64,000 nt of DNA, from the NCBI RefSeq assembly GCF_026745355.1, contig NC_079210.1, forward strand, positions 20,891,632 to 20,955,631. The letters run 5' to 3'. A model generated the notes under the pieces. That model was not told the origin of the DNA. It saw nothing but the letters and a program-made list of their open reading frames with translations, and did no database searches. The DNA comes from Beta vulgaris subsp. vulgaris. Lineage: Eukaryota > Streptophyta > Magnoliopsida > Caryophyllales > Amaranthaceae. Each line of letters starts with the position of its first letter. Position 1 is the stretch's first letter. A program made the position numbers and the translations under genes. This document shows, piece by piece, positions 60,785 to 64,000 of this stretch.

Positions 60785-61916
60785 CTTTTGAAGTTCATCA
60801 ACTTTAGTGCAACGGTTAACGATATCGAACATGTACCTTATGACGTAACAGCCACATGCAAGTCCATCTTGTTGTTGCGGACACTAAATGTTCACCAAAG
60901 GATGCATCCAATGACATTCATGTTAGATGTGTAGTATGTGTTTCTATATAAGGACAAAAAAATTAGCCAGTCATGTTACCTCGATGATTTCCAAACAGGA
61001 GATTTTGATGCTCGAAATCCTGTTGCTTTAACATCTTTCATCACACTACATCAATACACTATTATAAGATTAGTTGTACATTAATATTAATAAGTGCACA
61101 TATATTGAGTTTCAATTAGGCTACCTATTTAACAATGATTTGATTGGTAAGGACCGTGGTGGTTGTTTACACAAAGAATCAAAGTGGTAGACTTCGTTAG
61201 TCGACAAACTTATCGCAAGCAGTGTCCAATGAGCCTACAACAATAAAATATAGTTATTATTAATCGTAGAATAATTAATAGGTCAATTTAATTATCAAAT
61301 ACTAAAAGTAAAGTGAGTTTAAGAAGCATACGTTTCAATATAAGGAACAAGAATGATCTTATATCCAATACGAGAAGATGCTTTGAAACTCGTACCGGGA
61401 TACTCTTTCAATTCGGTTTTGTTTTGTAAGCAACTGGCATCTCGTATTATGTTTGGACATAACCAACCAAACATTGGCTCATTGCTAGATGCAATCAATT
61501 CATTGTATAATAACCTGAGAAATCATATTGATTAAAAGAAAACTTACTTATTATGGAAGTTGAATTGAAAACTACTTAAGGTATATGTATATGAATATTT
61601 AATTTATATACTAAAGTATTACCTCATGAATGTTTGTATCATGGAAACATTCAACTCTACCCCACATAAGAATTCAATAATATCAAGCTTAGAAATGAAG
61701 GTCGATGGATCCTCAAAGTAGTGGAATTGTTTGTTCGACAAATGAATCTCAATGATATTATCATCGCTTAAATCGCTAGTGCACTCATGTAACCAAAAGC
61801 ATGGAGAACTAAGGCCTTGCACCACCTCTAGATCGGTAATAAGTGGATTCTTTGTCCAGGAAACCTTTTCCTTCTCCACATTTCGTTCACCTTCATCACG
61901 TCGGCCTTCCCCGAAA
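60785..61916 (-). pseudogene. Ulp1/C48 cysteine protease domain (exons 6-10)
   Basis: These are SUMO-protease-like domains carried by many plant transposons. Exon 6 and exon 7 join in frame (QTFMR to LLYNELIAS). Exon 8 holds the catalytic His in AHWTLLAISLS (61229-61231) and the Asp in YHFDSL (61178-61180). Exon 9 reads VMKDVKATGFRAS. Exon 10 holds QQQDGLACGCYVIRYMFDI with the catalytic Cys before Gly (60854-60856). The triad and the preceding Gln are all present, although the exon 7/8 and 9/10 joints are out of phase by one base. The segment is too fragmented for simple ORF finding. Confidence 0.75.
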
Positions 61917-61963
61917 CCTAGTAATTAGTTAAAAGTAAAGATATTACTGACAATAATCATAGG

Positions 61964-62081
<118 letters not shown>

Positions 62082-62096
62082 TGTTAATCATTGTAC

Positions 62097-62372
62097 CTCA
62101 TCTGAAAATCGCACCAATGCACACGGCCATAGACCAGAACTGCCAAGGGCATCAGTCAGTGAATGTAGACCAACTTCTGGCTTCGGCAGCGGAAGATGTA
62201 ATTCTTCAAAACCAGACACAATCCCATTGACGCTGACCACATAGAGAATATCATCCACTAACTGGTTGTGCAATCGTACTCGGTCACTAGGGGGTTGTGC
62301 ATGGCCATAAGCTACGAGAATGAAACTAGCATAATCATCTCCTCGAGCTAATAGTTCACATGGTGTCTGTTC
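62097..62372 (-). pseudogene. DUF8039-like exon (exon 5)
   Basis: One exon of 92 codons, open throughout and in phase with exon 4. CELLARGDDYASFILVAYGHA, then LHLPLPKPEVGLHSLTDALG and LWPCALV resemble the small plant domain that sits between Transposase_24 and Ulp1 parts in such proteins. The name is given from memory of the family's shape, so confidence is moderate. Confidence 0.6.
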
Positions 62373-62485
62373 CTTTTAAAAAAACTCTATTTATGGTTAG
62401 TATATGAAACAACATATCTATAGTAAGAATTTCATGCATTTAAGAACAATAGTTGTTTAACAAAACAAAGGGATTAAGTGATTAC

Positions 62486-63977
62486 CTTCAACTCCGATAC
62501 TACAACTAGATCAGGTTGCCTAGGTGTAATAACACTACCGTTCTTGAATGCACCAATAGTCGGTAAACCCATTTGCTCCGAAATGGCGTTGAAATTTTGT
62601 GTCATCTCCTCTCTGATCTCCTCCCGAATTGCAGCTATCATAGCCTCCACATCTACTGAAGCTACCGAATTCACACTACTTGAACTCGATTTTGTCGTTG
62701 TAGTGTATTGATCACCATATACCTTTCTCAACCCGAGGCGGACACCTCCTACGCCCCTCACGCGTCCATAGTGGTCCTGTCCTAAAGTCTCGTGCAATGC
62801 ATCAATGTGTCCTTTAGGAGTGACCGTGAGCACACAAGTTATATTATGTATACCTTATATAATCATATAATCTGTACTTACAATGGCGTTGGCTATCTTT
62901 TGTGTTCCGGGATCAGGCAAGACTCTTTGTCCCTTTGCATCAACCCCATGCATAGAACACCACTAATCGAAAACTCTATCTGGTTGCCGAGGCTGTGAAC
63001 CTGTAGTCATTGAGCTAGTCCCTGTTGCCATTGTCGACCCTATCGTGGGGGTAATGGCTATACATCCACTTATCTCTCGCCTGACATATGAGTGAGCACC
63101 CAGATGATGATAATACTTCCTAGCTTTTGCACTCGCGCTAGTTTCCTCACGAGTTGCCTAAAATACACAATTATAAACAAATGTTAGGTATGGTGTTATA
63201 CAATAATACTGGATCTAAGTGTATTAAGTCTTTATAAAATATTCTTACAATAGCTTCTGGGGTTGTTTTTTTGGCAACAAATGCTTCCCACTCTTCAGGT
63301 TTGATATTCCTCCATATCTGATATGGTAACTTGAGGGTGCAGATGATGTGTCCGGTGAAGCCTCATAACTGACTTGTGTTTCTCCACCGTAGATGTTCTT
63401 CTTCTTTGTACCCACTACTTTTCTCCGCTTAGTGATCCACCCAGACACTAACTTAGCCTTGAAATCTCTGGATCTTTGGGCAACCGCGGATAGAAACACA
63501 TTCTTCTTGGCTTCATCATCTTCGATATTGAATTGATTCTACAAAAAACGCAGTTCACAAATTATTAAATATTACACATATATTTAACTAAATAATTAAG
63601 AATCTAAACGTTAATGTACGCGAAGCTTACCATGGTATCTTCCCAAATACACTTCTTCAAAGTCTCGGGCACCTCTTTCCATGAGTGGAGAATGGAGAGC
63701 TTATGCATGCAAATGCCAACTTGCATGGCATACTTTTGACGCCATTTTCCACAAGGTGCCCCAAATGATCGTACTCAAAAGTCATTAGGGTGTGTTTCCC
63801 TAGTGACTTTGTAGGTTCCCTTCCTTTTCTCTTTTTCGTCGCCAATGACTTCCTAGGCATTTGTGCGTCTATTTCTTCACGGCGAGTTCGAACCAATTTA
63901 CCCCGTTCCTTTCTCATATCGAAAGACTCATCCTCGGTAGTGTGTTCCGTACTCGTATCCGTATGCACCTCCGCCAT
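62486..63977 (-). pseudogene. Transposase_24-like part (exons 1-4)
   Basis: Family features are visible in order. HSWKEVPETLKKCIWEDT ends exon 1 (in the frame after the shift near 63745). AKLVSGWITK and, after a second shift, IWRNIKPEEWEAFVAKK are in exon 2. ASAKARKYYHHLGAHSYVRR is in exon 3, and the signature GRVRGVGGVRLGLRKVYGDQ in exon 4 is followed by a serine-rich and acidic helical tail. This region is found in proteins of plant CACTA transposons; its exact role is not established by this sequence. The exon 3 TAG and the two shifts remove function. Confidence 0.75.
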
Positions 63978-64000
63978 GTCCCTGAAATTGTACAAATATA

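Noticed and set aside
61353..61535. Plus-strand 60-codon ORF opposite the Ulp1 region
   Set aside because: The minus strand has spliceable exons with family motifs there; the plus frame has none.

Overview
The window is plant nuclear DNA made almost entirely of nested and rearranged transposable elements, and no ordinary host gene was found. The evidence is tRNA-iMet primer-binding sites beside long LTRs, Ty3/gypsy gag-pol with a chromodomain-like tail, a plant Transposase_24/Ulp1 gene with introns, and a Harbinger-like MITE. An AT-rich angiosperm, perhaps a eudicot, fits; I cannot name the species.

About 85% of the window is one Ty3/gypsy superfamily with very large LTRs (about 2.9 kb when complete, e.g. 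25269-28180 and 53498-56405). These LTRs start TGTAATATCC and end GTCGGGGCGTTACA. In sense order each holds a TATAAATA box, a GC-rich leader ending in a hairpin beside a GT splice-donor-like site, a long AT-rich stretch, a short minisatellite of one of three types, a GAGCCTCGGCTC hairpin with an acceptor-like TTTTAG, and one of two terminal modules. Two kinds of internal region use these LTRs. One is a 2.1 kb non-coding region with PBS and PPT (LARD-like, non-autonomous): near complete at 32943-35070, partial at 1065-1951, 12046-12851, 18937-21021, 28181-30287(-), 48348-50234(-), 51491-53497 and 58496-60565. The other is a gag-pol region at 40718-45672(-), decayed by two stops and many frameshifts, with a second pol fragment at 11708-12045(-).

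Layout: 1-12045 holds a divergent LTR piece, LARD internal DNA and a tail-to-tail LTR pair whose minus copy is split by another, internally deleted gypsy element (6660-11015, 5-bp target duplication GGATT). 12046-30287 holds more LARD and LTR pieces in alternating orientation, with a MITE at 13927-14829. 30288-37882 is the best LARD copy with two matching LTRs. 37883-50248(-) is an LTR-gagpol-LTR-LARD-LTR tip chain. 50249-60777 holds further LARD/LTR pieces. 60778-64000 is a different unit: a minus-strand, about 10-exon CACTA-type gene (Transposase_24, DUF8039-like and Ulp1/C48 protease parts), broken by frame damage and cut off at its 3' side by an LTR tip.

The repeated pattern is internal(+)-LTR(+) facing LTR(-)-internal(-). 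Four LTR pairs meet exactly at their 3' ends, giving large palindromes centred near 4714, 25261, 37882 and 56408. All similarity statements come from reading the sequence by eye, and fragment boundaries are good to about 10 bases unless a terminal motif or target duplication fixes them.
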